Shown: positions 15,532 to 23,524 of the stretch, one piece after another
Layout of the letters: every line of letters begins with the position of its first letter
Numbering within the stretch: position 1 is the stretch's first letter
Assembly (NCBI RefSeq): GCF_004681965.1
Contig: NZ_SMLL01000003.1
Location: 310,001 to 374,000, forward strand
Length of the DNA stretch: 64,000 nucleotides
From: Ramlibacter rhizophilus
Lineage (GTDB): Bacteria > Pseudomonadota > Gammaproteobacteria > Burkholderiales > Burkholderiaceae_C
Reading direction: 5' to 3'
Notes under the pieces: generated by a model
The model's input: the letters and a program-made list of their open reading frames with translations, nothing else
Told to the model about the DNA's origin: nothing
Database searches by the model: none
Made by a program: the position numbers and the translations under genes

Positions 15532-15658
15532 GGTGTCGCTCCTCGAACGAGTGGCGCCTGCCACCTCGGCAGGCGCGTCACCCCATGCTTGGGCGTCTCG
15601 GCGGGGCGGCTGTCGGCGCGCTCCGATGGTTCGGGTAGGCCGGGTACCCGCGCCTGGA

Positions 15659-16543
15659 TCAGCTGGTCGCGCGCTCCACGGGGCGGTCCGAAAAGCGCAT
15701 GGAGAAATCGACCGCCTGGATGTCCTTGATCAGCGCGCCGACGGAAATGCGGTCCACCCCGGTCTCGGCCAGGGCGCGCAGGCTCTCCAAGGTGACGCCA
15801 CCGGAGATCTCCAGGCTGCAGCGGCCGGCCGCCATGCGCACGGCCTCGCGCAAGGTCGGCAGGGGCATGTTGTCCAGCAACACCATGGTCACGCCCGCGT
15901 CCAGCGCTTCCTGCAGCTGCGCCAGCGTCTCGACCTCCACCTGGATGAATGCCACCGGCTGCGTGAGCTGCTGCGCGGCACGGAATGCGGCGGTGAGCCC
16001 GCCGGCCGCTGCAATGTGGTTTTCCTTGATCAGGACGGCGTCGTACAGGCCCATGCGGTGGTTGCGGCCCCCGCCGCAGCGCACGGCGTACTTCTGGGCC
16101 ATGCGCAGGCCCGGCACGGTCTTGCGTGTGTCCAGGATGGCGGCGCGTGTGCCGCGCACTTCCTGCACGTAGCGCGCGGTCTTGGTCGCCACGCCGCTGA
16201 GGGTCTGCAGGAAGTTGAGGCAGGTACGCTCGGCCGTGAGCAGTTCCCGCGCGATGCCCTCGATTTCGACCACGCGACCGCCTGGCCTGCAGCGCTCGCC
16301 GTCGTTCACGTGCCAGCGGACCTTGGCCGTGGGCGCGAGCTGGCGCAGCACCTCGTTCACCCAGGGCTGGCCGCACAGCACCGCGTCCTCGCGGCAGATG
16401 ATGGTGGCGGTGACGCGGCGGCCGTCCGGGACCAGCGAGGCGGTGAGGTCGCCGGCGCCCACGTCCTCGTCCAGCGCGCGGCGCACGTCGGCCTGCACCT
16501 GTTCGGCCGGCAGGCCGGCCTGGAGTTCAGCGGGCGTGCTCAT
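15659..16543 (-). CDS. nadC: Nicotinate-nucleotide pyrophosphorylase (carboxylating)
   Basis: Quinolinate phosphoribosyltransferase of 294 residues. It converts quinolinate and PRPP to nicotinic acid mononucleotide in NAD synthesis. Motifs in order: DEDVGAGDLTASL, ERTCLNFLQTLSGVAT, the substrate-binding LDTRKTVPGLRMAQKYAVRC (about residues 137-156), GGGRNHRMGLYDAVLIKENH, LLDNMP, LEISGGV and VDRISVGAL. Length is normal. Its start overlaps the stop of the hemerythrin gene (ATGA), an uncommon partner; nadA and nadB are not adjacent. Confidence 0.97.
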   Translation of the reverse strand: MSTPAELQAGLPAEQVQADVRRALDEDVGAGDLTASLVPDGRRVTATIICREDAVLCGQPWVNEVLRQLAPTAKVRWHVNDGERCRPGGRVVEIEGIARELLTAERTCLNFLQTLSGVATKTARYVQEVRGTRAAILDTRKTVPGLRMAQKYAVRCGGGRNHRMGLYDAVLIKENHIAAAGGLTAAFRAAQQLTQPVAFIQVEVETLAQLQEALDAGVTMVLLDNMPLPTLREAVRMAAGRCSLEISGGVTLESLRALAETGVDRISVGALIKDIQAVDFSMRFSDRPVERATS

Positions 16544-17016
16544 TCGCCCACCTGCCCGGTTTCGGTGGAACGCAGGTCCAGCTTGCGGCGGATCACCACC
16601 GGCTTGCCACCGTGCGTGCGCTTGCACATCCACGCGGCCAAGGCCGAGTCGAGGTAGTCGGCGTGGCCGGGGAACCAGTCCGCCAGCGCTTGCGCCAGGC
16701 GGCGGCATTCGGAAAGGTCACCGGCCTCGGCCAGCGCGCGCACGTCGCGCACGGACTTGAGCACCGCGGCGTGCTCGTCGATGTGGCAGTCGCGCGCGGG
16801 GAACTCGGTGCTGACCATCCAGTGGTTTTCTTCCTCGAAGTGCTGGACGGCGTGGCGCTCCAGCGCCGCCATCAGGCCGGCAAGCTCGGCGTCGGTGCCG
16901 CGCTGGATGGCGGCGATGCACTGCACGAATTCCTCGTGCACGGCGTCCATGGGCGTGTACCCCAGCAGCAGGCCGTCGTGCCAGTGCATGGGATCGGGGG
17001 AAAGGCTTGGGTTCAT
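16540..17016 (-). CDS. Bacteriohemerythrin
   Basis: Hemerythrin-like protein of 158 residues: a four-helix bundle that carries an oxygen-binding di-iron site. Iron ligands are visible in WHDGLLLGYTPMDAVHEEF (His and His/Glu), ERHAVQHFEEENHWM (His, Glu, His) and CHIDEHAAVL. The C-terminal tail (RRKLDLRSTETGQVGE) is an extension. The ATG at 17014-17016 starts at conserved sequence. Its stop overlaps the nadC start. Hemerythrins in such bacteria store or sense oxygen; a link to the oxygen-independent carboxylating step of NAD synthesis is not obvious. Confidence 0.9.
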   Translation of the reverse strand: MNPSLSPDPMHWHDGLLLGYTPMDAVHEEFVQCIAAIQRGTDAELAGLMAALERHAVQHFEEENHWMVSTEFPARDCHIDEHAAVLKSVRDVRALAEAGDLSECRRLAQALADWFPGHADYLDSALAAWMCKRTHGGKPVVIRRKLDLRSTETGQVGE

Positions 17017-17065
17017 GGGAAGGCGTATTTGACCAGCCGCGCGAAGCCGGCCGGCGCGCGGGCCG

Positions 17066-17425
17066 TCAAGAAGCGGGCGGGCCCTTGCGGAACATGGAAA
17101 GATCCAGCGGCCACTCGCGGCCGAGCCAGTAGGCGTGCGTGGTGTGGTCGGCCAGCTCATCGCCGGACAGGCCGTGGACGAACACGTCCAGGCCCCCGCG
17201 CTGCGCGTCCAGCCAGGGAATGAGCGCGTCGAACTGCCGGCTCTCGAAGGCGAGCTGGCAGCTCCAGCGCGGATGCGGGCCCACGAGGCGTTCGTGCACG
17301 CGGCCCACCTGAACGCCGAAGCGGCGGCCCGCCTCCTCGCACAGCTCGCGCGCCTGCGCGACGGTCTGCGCGTCGAAATAGACGTGGGCGTGGTAGGCGG
17401 CGTGGACGTTGACGGGGCGACGCAT
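17066..17425 (-). CDS. DOPA 4,5-dioxygenase family protein
   Basis: Small protein of 119 residues of the DOPA 4,5-dioxygenase family, whose fungal members cleave DOPA; bacterial members are uncharacterised and may act on other catechols. Conserved His positions: YHAHVYFD at residues 11-18, GPHPRWSCQLAF (about residues 49-60), and HTTHAYWLG (about residues 93-101). Length is typical. It lies between the hemerythrin and YeeE/YedE genes, all on the minus strand with short gaps. Confidence 0.88.
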   Translation of the reverse strand: MRRPVNVHAAYHAHVYFDAQTVAQARELCEEAGRRFGVQVGRVHERLVGPHPRWSCQLAFESRQFDALIPWLDAQRGGLDVFVHGLSGDELADHTTHAYWLGREWPLDLSMFRKGPPAS

Positions 17426-17453
17426 GGCCCGATTGTGCGCGCGTGGCGCCCGA

Positions 17454-17894
17454 TCAGGCCGCTGCACCGGCGCGCCGGCCGTTCGCCCTGCGCTCGAAGA
17501 GCTCGAACAGCGCCATGCCCGCGACCATGGCCACCACGAAGACCAGCGCCTTCGCCTCGCCCATGCCCAGGGCCACCAGCGCCGGGCCCGGGCAGAAGCC
17601 CGCCAGGCCCCAGCCGATGCCGAACATCAGCGAGCCGCCGACCAGCCGCCGGTCGATCTGCCGCGCCGTGGGCAGCTGCATGGGCTGCCCCAGGAAGCTG
17701 CGGGCGCGCCGGCCGGCGATGGCGAAGGCCACCGCACCGACTGCGATGGCGCCGGCCATCACCAGCGCGAGCGAGGGGTCCCAGGGGCCGGCGAGGTCCA
17801 GGAAGCCCAGCACCTTGGCCGGGTTGGCCATGCCGGAGAGGATGAGGCCGAGTCCGAAGACCAGGCCAGCAAGCAGTGAGAACACGAGGGTCAT
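17454..17894 (-). CDS. YeeE/YedE family membrane protein (DUF6691-type), second of pair
   Basis: Inner-membrane protein of 146 residues with about four transmembrane helices. It belongs to the short YeeE/YedE class, where two half-size proteins are encoded together. Motifs: [21 protein letters not shown] (about residues 15-35) and [20 protein letters not shown], carrying the conserved Cys implicated in thiosulfate/sulfur passage in full-length YeeE. It lies 25 bp after its partner at 17920-18354, with a BigR-like repressor in front, forming a sulfur-response operon. Confidence 0.9.
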   Translation of the reverse strand: MTLVFSLLAGLVFGLGLILSGMANPAKVLGFLDLAGPWDPSLALVMAGAIAVGAVAFAIAGRRARSFLGQPMQLPTARQIDRRLVGGSLMFGIGWGLAGFCPGPALVALGMGEAKALVFVVAMVAGMALFELFERRANGRRAGAAA

Positions 17895-17919
17895 GGAAGT
17901 CTCCCGGTGAGGGACCGAA

Positions 17920-18354
17920 TCACGCGCCCAGCAGGTGGCGCACGACGAAGACGGTGGCGAAGCCGGCCGCCATGAAAAGGACGGTGGCGACCAGCGAACG
18001 CGGCGACAGGCGCGACAGGCCGCACACGCCGTGGCCGCTGGTGCAGCCGGCGCCGTAGCGCGTCCCCACGCCGACCAGCAGGCCGGCGGCCACCAGCGTG
18101 CCGACACCGGCGTCGATCTGCGGCAGCGGCACGGTGGCGGCCAGGGCATAGACCAGCGGCGCACCCAGCAGGCCGGCCAGGAAGGCGATGCGCCAGCCGC
18201 GGTCGCCGGGCAGCGGCCGCAGCAGCCCGCCCAGCACGCCGCTGATGCCGGCGATGCGCCCGTTCAGCAGCACGAACATGGCGGCCGACAGGCCGATGAG
18301 GACGCCGCCGAATGCGGCCGACCAGGGGGTGAATGCGTTCCAGTCGATGGTCAT
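17920..18354 (-). CDS. YeeE/YedE family membrane protein, first of pair
   Basis: Membrane protein of 144 residues. [31 protein letters not shown] (about residues 15-45) and [23 protein letters not shown] (about residues 97-119, with the conserved Cys pair) are the family signatures. With the following gene it makes up the equivalent of one YeeE-type channel, which imports thiosulfate or related sulfur compounds. The start codon is 3 bases after the ArsR-type regulator stop, so the two are co-transcribed and probably coupled. Confidence 0.92.
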   Translation of the reverse strand: MTIDWNAFTPWSAAFGGVLIGLSAAMFVLLNGRIAGISGVLGGLLRPLPGDRGWRIAFLAGLLGAPLVYALAATVPLPQIDAGVGTLVAAGLLVGVGTRYGAGCTSGHGVCGLSRLSPRSLVATVLFMAAGFATVFVVRHLLGA

Positions 18355-18357
18355 GGC

Positions 18358-18699
18358 TTACTCCTTGGGACAGTAGAGGCGATGCAGGAGGGCGACGATC
18401 TCCAGCAGTGCGCCGTCGGCGATGGCGTAGAAGATGTTCTTGCCCTCGCGCCGGGTGGCCACCACGCCCTCGGCCCGCAGCACGGCGAGCTGCTGCGACA
18501 GGGTGGGCTGGCGGATGCCCAGCGTGGCCTCCAGTTCGCTCACGCACATCTCGCCTTGCGAGAGCTGGCACAGCAGCAGCAGGCGGTCCTGGTTGGCGAG
18601 CAGCTTGAGCTTGCTCACCGCCTCGCCAGCACCTGCCGCGAGCGCGGCAGGATCGATGGCCAGGTGGCTTGGGTGGGCGTGGGGTTCATGGCGTGCCAT
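18358..18699 (-). CDS. ArsR-family repressor, BigR/SqrR-like persulfide sensor
   Basis: Winged-helix regulator of 113 residues. The helix-turn-helix is MCVSELEATLGIRQPTLSQQ (residues 51-70), followed by LAVLRAEGVVATRREGKNIFYAI. Cys52 and Cys110 (in LYCPKE) correspond to the pair that forms a tetrasulfide or disulfide bridge in BigR/SqrR; a third Cys is at 44. This pattern suggests sensing of reactive sulfur species, not arsenite. It heads the operon with the two YeeE/YedE genes, and an AT-rich palindrome overlaps its promoter region. Confidence 0.88.
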   Translation of the reverse strand: MARHEPHAHPSHLAIDPAALAAGAGEAVSKLKLLANQDRLLLLCQLSQGEMCVSELEATLGIRQPTLSQQLAVLRAEGVVATRREGKNIFYAIADGALLEIVALLHRLYCPKE

Positions 18700-18703
18700 G
18701 GGC

Positions 18704-18729
18704 GATATTATATTTGAGGATAATCTATC
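18704..18729. promoter_or_regulatory. Candidate BigR-type operator
   Basis: An AT-rich imperfect palindrome, GATATTAT then 8 bases then ATAATCTATC, starting 5 bases before the repressor start codon. AT-rich dyads of this type are known BigR/ArsR operators, and A+T stretches are rare in this window. It implies autorepression of the repressor-YeeE/YedE operon. Confidence 0.6.
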
Positions 18730-18892
18730 CATCAATAGACTGATTGCCGCATGAGCTCCAACTCCGCCCTTCGAGAGAGCCACGCTGATCACCCGCCCGG
18801 AGGACGTGAGGAGGGCGGCCGTGGAGCCCGCGAGGGCTCGACGGGCACGGCCTGTCAACGAGCAGCGAATCCACGGACTCCGTCGAGTCCCG

Positions 18893-19035
18893 CCGTTCGG
18901 GCTGAGCTTGTCGAAGCCCATCGCGCGAGGCTCACCACGCGAGCCCTTCGACAGGCTCAGGGCGAACGGATGTGTGTGATCGGGGATGTCGTTCACCGCG
19001 GCTGCGGCCGCGGCGAATAAACGCTCAGCCCGAAC
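18893..19035. repeat. REP-type palindrome pair
   Basis: CGTTCGGGCTGAGCTTGTCG at 18895 onward pairs with the inverse CCCTTCGACAGGCTCAGGGC at 18943 onward across a TCGCGCGAGG-containing spacer. A half-site (CTCAGCCCGAACGGAT) lies at 19023-19038 beside the monooxygenase stop. Same family as at 14.7-15.0 kb and inside xdhB. The rest of 18730-19062 holds no gene that I can support. Confidence 0.8.
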
Positions 19036-19062
19036 GGATCCGGCTGGCTGCGCCCGAACGGG

Positions 19063-20730
19063 TCAGGCCGCCATCTTCAAGGCCGCGCGCGCCGCGCCCC
19101 GCAACACCTCCACCAGCCCCGCCGGATCCGCCGGCAGGCTGTCGCCGCGCCAGGCGACGTGCTGGTCGGCGCGCACCAGGACCAGGGCATGGCGGTAGGC
19201 GGCGGGCAGGTCCTCGCCGGCCACGTCCAGGACCTTCAGCGGCACGCGCCTGGCCTGCGCCGCGCGTTCGAGCGCTGACACATCGACGCCCGGATCGCGC
19301 CGCAGCAGGGTGTAGCCCGGGCCGAGCGCGTCGTACACCGAGCGCCCCTTGGCCAGCCAGAAGTGCGGGGCACGGCAGCCGGGGACGGTGGATTCGGTGA
19401 AGTCGCCCATGGTGTAGGCCGGCGGCGCCTCGCCATCGGGCACGAGGATGGGCGAGCCCTCGTAGTAGTAGCCGAAGTTCAGGCCGCCGCAACAGAACTG
19501 CTGCACGTTCAGCGCATAGGCCTCCTGGCCGATCTCCGCGCGCAGGGCTTCGCCCTCGGGGCCGGGCGCTTCCAGGTTTAGCGGGACGGCGCGGCGCGCC
19601 TTGATCATCTTCTGCGCATGTTCCATCGCGAAGTGCGACACCTGCTGGGTGATCGGCTGGCGCTCGGCCTCGTAGGCATCGAGCATGGCTTCGTCGCCCC
19701 AGCCCTGCACCTGCGCGGCCAGGAGCCAGGACAGGTTGACCGCGTCGGCGATGCCGGCATTCATGCCGTAGCCGGCGTACGGAACCCACAGGTGCGCCGC
19801 ATCGCCGGCGATGAAGACACGCCGGTCGCGGAAGCGGTCGGCCACCAGCCGGCGCCCGACCCAGTCCTCGCGGCTGATCACCTCGTACTCGAAGTCGCCT
19901 GCGACGCCCAGGATCTGGCGGATCGCCCAGTCGCGATCGACCGAGTCGAAGTCGCTTTCCTCGGCGTTGAGGTGGTTGTGCACCAGCCAGGTCTCGCGGC
20001 CGTCGATGGCGAACATGGTGCCGCAGCGGCGCGGGTTGACCGAGTAGTAGCTCCAGGCCGGCTCACCCGGGATCATGGCGCGCAGCTTCGGCGCGCGGAT
20101 GTAGGTGGACTGCACCCGCTGGATCACGGGCGTGCCTTCGAGCCTGGCGCCGATCGCCTTGCGCACCGCCGAGCTGCCGCCGTCGCAGCCGGCCAGGAAC
20201 CGGCAGCGCAGGTCGCGCTCGCTGCCGGTCTCCAGGTCGAGCAGCGTGGCGGTGACGCCATCGGCGTCCTGGGTGAAACCGGTGACCTGCGTGCGATTGA
20301 GCACGCGCACGCCCGGCTGCGCCGCGGCGTGGTGCAGCAGGATCGGCTCCAGGTACAGCTGGTTGATGCGGTGCGGCGGCTCCGGCGTCGGCCACCAGGT
20401 ATCGGGGCCGCCGGTGGCGGTGTAGCGGTCGCGCCGGCAGGGGATGGGGATGCGCGTGAGCTCGGTGCCGCAGACGCTGGTACGGAACGCCACGTCGTTC
20501 GGGTACTCGGGCGGCAGGCCGGACTCGCGCAGCCGGGGCCCCACGCCGAGCCGGCGGAACACCTCCATGCTGCGCGCCGAGACGTGGTTGCACTTCACGC
20601 TGGGCGGCTCGGCGTAGCGGCGGATCTCGGCCACCGTCACCTGCACGCCGCGCGAGGCCAGGTCCATGGCCAGCGTCAGGCCCACCGGGCCCGCGCCGAC
20701 CACCAGCACATCGGATTCCAAGGTCTGCAT
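19063..20730 (-). CDS. FAD-dependent aromatic monooxygenase (PHBH fold)
   Basis: Flavoprotein hydroxylase of 555 residues in the MhpA/PcpB-type group. FAD-binding motifs: VLVVGAGPVGLTLAMDLASR (residues 9-28, GxGxxG), GCDGGSSAVRKAIG (DG motif, about residues 184-197), and RVFIAGDAAHLWVPYAGYGM (GD motif, about residues 308-327). The C-terminal ~150 residues resemble the thioredoxin-like domain of phenol hydroxylases. NAD(P)H-dependent ring hydroxylation is expected; substrate unknown. It follows a Bug-family receptor gene by 9 bp on the same strand, with a divergent LysR gene: a small catabolic unit for an aromatic acid. Confidence 0.92.
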   Translation of the reverse strand: MQTLESDVLVVGAGPVGLTLAMDLASRGVQVTVAEIRRYAEPPSVKCNHVSARSMEVFRRLGVGPRLRESGLPPEYPNDVAFRTSVCGTELTRIPIPCRRDRYTATGGPDTWWPTPEPPHRINQLYLEPILLHHAAAQPGVRVLNRTQVTGFTQDADGVTATLLDLETGSERDLRCRFLAGCDGGSSAVRKAIGARLEGTPVIQRVQSTYIRAPKLRAMIPGEPAWSYYSVNPRRCGTMFAIDGRETWLVHNHLNAEESDFDSVDRDWAIRQILGVAGDFEYEVISREDWVGRRLVADRFRDRRVFIAGDAAHLWVPYAGYGMNAGIADAVNLSWLLAAQVQGWGDEAMLDAYEAERQPITQQVSHFAMEHAQKMIKARRAVPLNLEAPGPEGEALRAEIGQEAYALNVQQFCCGGLNFGYYYEGSPILVPDGEAPPAYTMGDFTESTVPGCRAPHFWLAKGRSVYDALGPGYTLLRRDPGVDVSALERAAQARRVPLKVLDVAGEDLPAAYRHALVLVRADQHVAWRGDSLPADPAGLVEVLRGAARAALKMAA

Positions 20731-20739
20731 GCTTCTCGG

Positions 20740-21738
20740 TCAGTTGATCTTGATATCGGCATCGCGGATCACCTTGGCCCATTTGCGGGTCTCGGCGCGG
20801 ATGTAGCTGTCGAACTCCTTGGCGGTGGTGGGCGCCGGCTCGACCCCCAGCTTGCGCATGCTGGCCTGGATGCCCGGGTCGTTCAGGGCCGCGGTGACCT
20901 CGGCATTCAGGCGCGCGACGATGGCCGGCGGCGTGCCGGCCGGCGCGACCAGACCGAACCAGCCGGTGGAGTCGTAGCCGGCCAGGCCGGCCTCGGCCAC
21001 CGAAGGCACTTCCGGCAGCTGCGCCAGGCGCTTGGGGCTGGTGACCGCGAAGGCGTTCAGCTTGCCGGCCTGGATGTGCTGCAGCGCGGACGGCAGGTCC
21101 ACCAGGGCCAGCGGCACCTGGTTGCCCAGCACGTCCATGGCCGCGGGGCCCGAGCCCTTGTACGGAATCGCGACGATCCTGGCGTCCGCCATCTGGCTGA
21201 ACAGCGCGGCGCTCAGGTGCATGGCGGTGCCGTTGCCACCGTGCCCGATGGACAGCTTGCCGGGCTGGCTCTTCGCCAGGGCGATGAGCTCCGGCTGGGT
21301 CCTGGCCGGCAGGCTGGGGTGGCCGACGATCACGAAGGGGATGGCCGCCAGCATGGTCACGGGCGCGAAATCGGTGAGCGGATCGAAGGGCATCTGCGCG
21401 TACAGGCTGCTGTTCGCGGACAGCGCACCGGCCGCGCCGACGCCCAGGGTGTAGCCGTCGGGCGGAGCCTTGGCCACCAGCGACAGGCCGACGTTGCCGC
21501 CGGCGCCGGGGCGGTTGTCCACGATCACCTGCTGGCCGAGCTTTTCGCTCAGGCGCGGCACCAGCATGCGCACGACGGCGTCGGTGCTGCCGCCGGGCGG
21601 GAAGGTCACCACCACCCGGATCGGCTTGCTCGGCCAGCCGGCCTCGGGCGCGGGCGCGGGCGCGGGCGCCTGGGCTTGCGCCGTGAGGAAGGCACCGGCG
21701 GCCACCAGGGCCGCCATCGCGCGGGTCAGTCGTTTCAT
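20740..21738 (-). CDS. Bug-family tripartite tricarboxylate transporter receptor
   Basis: Periplasmic solute receptor of 332 residues, Bug/TctC family. After the signal peptide (ending about AQAQA) comes the family opening WPSKPIRVVVTFPPGGSTDAVVR. Further signatures: GQQVIVDNRPGAGGNVG, PDGYTLGVG, and AIPYKGSGPAAMDVLGNQVPL. These bind carboxylic or aromatic acids for TctAB permeases; no tctA/B is nearby, as is usual for the many orphan Bug genes of Burkholderiales. Start at 21736-21738 gives a normal signal peptide. Probably provides ligand uptake or sensing for the adjacent monooxygenase. Confidence 0.94.
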   Translation of the reverse strand: MKRLTRAMAALVAAGAFLTAQAQAPAPAPAPEAGWPSKPIRVVVTFPPGGSTDAVVRMLVPRLSEKLGQQVIVDNRPGAGGNVGLSLVAKAPPDGYTLGVGAAGALSANSSLYAQMPFDPLTDFAPVTMLAAIPFVIVGHPSLPARTQPELIALAKSQPGKLSIGHGGNGTAMHLSAALFSQMADARIVAIPYKGSGPAAMDVLGNQVPLALVDLPSALQHIQAGKLNAFAVTSPKRLAQLPEVPSVAEAGLAGYDSTGWFGLVAPAGTPPAIVARLNAEVTAALNDPGIQASMRKLGVEPAPTTAKEFDSYIRAETRKWAKVIRDADIKIN

Positions 21739-21849
21739 GGGCTTGTCTCCTTGCTTTGCTTGTCGATGCGTCTTGTCGGACCTCGCGCCCCGTGGGGCCG
21801 ACGTCCTGGCGCTACCCATTGGAGTGGGTTCCGCGACTTTCGTAAATCG

Positions 21850-21869
21850 ATAATTTCCGAAGAATTTAT
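21850..21869. promoter_or_regulatory. Candidate LysR-type regulator binding dyad
   Basis: A 20-bp near-perfect palindrome, ATAATTTCCGAAGAATTTAT, arms matching 7 of 8, lies 11 bases before the LysR start and about 110 bp from the Bug start. It contains the T-N11-A form of LysR sites and is strikingly A+T-rich for this chromosome. Confidence 0.6.
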
Positions 21870-21880
21870 GATGTCACTTC

Positions 21881-22816
21881 ATGAATACGCCGGGTTCGAG
21901 CTACACGCCCACGCTGCGCCAGCTGCGCGCCTTCCATGCCGTCTACCAGCTCGGGAAGCTGAGCGCGGCGGCCGAGCAGATGTCGGTCACGCAGTCGGCC
22001 GTGAGCGTGCTGGTGCGGCAGATGGAGGAGGGCCTGGGCGTGCGCCTGTTCGACCGCACCACGCGCTCGCTGCAGCCCACCGAAGCGGCCCGCGAGGCAG
22101 TCGGCGTTACCGCGCGCATCCTGCGCGACGTCGATTCGCTGGGCGCCGGGCTGCGCGAGCTGACCGAGCTGCGGCGCGGCCGGGTGAGCCTGGCCGTGAC
22201 GCCCACGCTGGGCGCAATCCTGATGCCGGCGGTGATGCGCCGCTTCGCCCAGCTGCATCCGGAGATCCACGTCCAGATCGACGACTGCGCGCCCGACCAG
22301 TTCGTCTCGCGGGTGCTGGGCGAGCACGTCGACCTGGGCGTGGGCACGCCCGAACGCGCGGCCGCCGATGTCGATTCACTCACCTTGCTGCGCGACCACC
22401 TGGCCCTGGTCTGCCGCCCTGACCACCCGCTGGCCAGCCGCCGCAGCGTACGCTGGGCCGACCTGGCCGGCCATCCGGTGATCACGGTCCGCCCCGGCTA
22501 TGGGATCCGCCCGCTGATCGACGGCGCGGCAGCCCAGGCCGGCGTGACGCTGGAGGTGGCCAATGAGGTCTCCTTCCTGTCCACCGCACTGTGGATGACG
22601 GCCTGCGGGCTCGGGGCCTCGGTCATGCCGTCGGCCTACGCCCGGGATACCGGCGACAAGAGCCTGCTCATCAAGCCGCTGGCGGCGCCACGGGTCTCGC
22701 GCGACATCGCCCTGGTGACCCGGCGCGGCCGCTCGCTGTCGCCGGCGGCCGAGCGCTTCATCGCGGTGATGCGCTCGGTGCTGGCCCCGGCGGCACCCCG
22801 CCGTGGCGGCCAATGA
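21881..22816 (+). CDS. LysR family transcriptional regulator
   Basis: Regulator of 311 residues. The N-terminal winged helix-turn-helix (LRQLRAFHAVYQLGKLSAAAEQMSVTQSAVSVLVRQMEE, about residues 12-50) is followed by the linker helix and an effector domain beginning GRVSLAVTPTLGAILMPAVM, with hinge segments GYGIRPLIDGAAAQAG and FLSTALWMTACGLGASVMP. It is divergent from the Bug receptor-monooxygenase unit and is the likely activator of that unit, responding to its substrate. Confidence 0.94.
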   Translation: MNTPGSSYTPTLRQLRAFHAVYQLGKLSAAAEQMSVTQSAVSVLVRQMEEGLGVRLFDRTTRSLQPTEAAREAVGVTARILRDVDSLGAGLRELTELRRGRVSLAVTPTLGAILMPAVMRRFAQLHPEIHVQIDDCAPDQFVSRVLGEHVDLGVGTPERAAADVDSLTLLRDHLALVCRPDHPLASRRSVRWADLAGHPVITVRPGYGIRPLIDGAAAQAGVTLEVANEVSFLSTALWMTACGLGASVMPSAYARDTGDKSLLIKPLAAPRVSRDIALVTRRGRSLSPAAERFIAVMRSVLAPAAPRRGGQ

Positions 22817-22864
22817 CAGAATGGGACGAACCCGACGCTGCCCCTTGCTGTTGTCCACCACTCC

Positions 22865-23524
22865 ATGCGAATCCTGCTGGTCGAAGACGACGAGATGATC
22901 GGCCGCGCCGCCTGCGCGGCGCTGCGCGCCGAGCACTACGCGGTGGACTGGGTGCGCGACGGCGAGGCGGCCGCGCTCGCCCTGCGCGCCGAGGCCTACG
23001 ACCTGGTCCTGCTCGACCTGGGCCTGCCCCGGCGTGACGGCCTGGACGTGCTGCGCGGCCTGCGTGCCGCTGGCTCGGCCGTGCCGGTGCTGGTGGCCAC
23101 GGCCCGTGACGCCGTGGCCGACCGCATCGCGGGCCTGGACGCCGGCGCCGACGACTACGTCGTCAAGCCCTACGACACCGACGAGCTGCTCGCGCGCATC
23201 CGCGCCCTCATTCGCCGCAGCCTCGGCCAGGCCGAGCCGGTGTACCGCCACAAGGGCGTGAGCCTGAACCCCGCCACGCGCGAGGCCAGCGTCGATGGCC
23301 GGCCGGTGGCCCTGTCCTCGCGCGAATGGGCCGTGCTGGAGCCCCTGCTCGCGCGGCCCGGCGTCATCTATTCGCGCGCGCAGCTGGAGAGCAAACTGTA
23401 CGGCTGGAAGGAGGACATCAGCAGCAACGCGGTGGAGGTGTACGTGCATGGCCTGCGCAAGAAGCTCGGCAGCGACCTGATCCAGACCGTGCGCGGCCTG
23501 GGCTACGTGGTGCCCAAGACGTGA
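22865..23524 (+). CDS. OmpR-family response regulator
   Basis: DNA-binding response regulator of 219 residues, QseB/PmrA-like. Receiver: acidic pair in LLVEDDEMIG, phosphoacceptor Asp51 in LVLLDLGLPRRDGLD, and KPYDTDELLARIRAL. C-terminal winged helix: LSSREWAVLEPLLARPGVIYSRAQLESKLYGW and NAVEVYVHGLRKKLG. The stop overlaps the GTG start of the kinase. It starts 49 bp after the LysR gene but is functionally tied to the kinase and DegQ genes downstream. Confidence 0.95.
   Translation: MRILLVEDDEMIGRAACAALRAEHYAVDWVRDGEAAALALRAEAYDLVLLDLGLPRRDGLDVLRGLRAAGSAVPVLVATARDAVADRIAGLDAGADDYVVKPYDTDELLARIRALIRRSLGQAEPVYRHKGVSLNPATREASVDGRPVALSSREWAVLEPLLARPGVIYSRAQLESKLYGWKEDISSNAVEVYVHGLRKKLGSDLIQTVRGLGYVVPKT

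Noticed and set aside
19618..22422. 934-residue plus-strand open frame opposite the monooxygenase and Bug genes
   Set aside because: It lies antisense to two clear genes and has Ala/His/Arg-rich repetitive composition without motifs.
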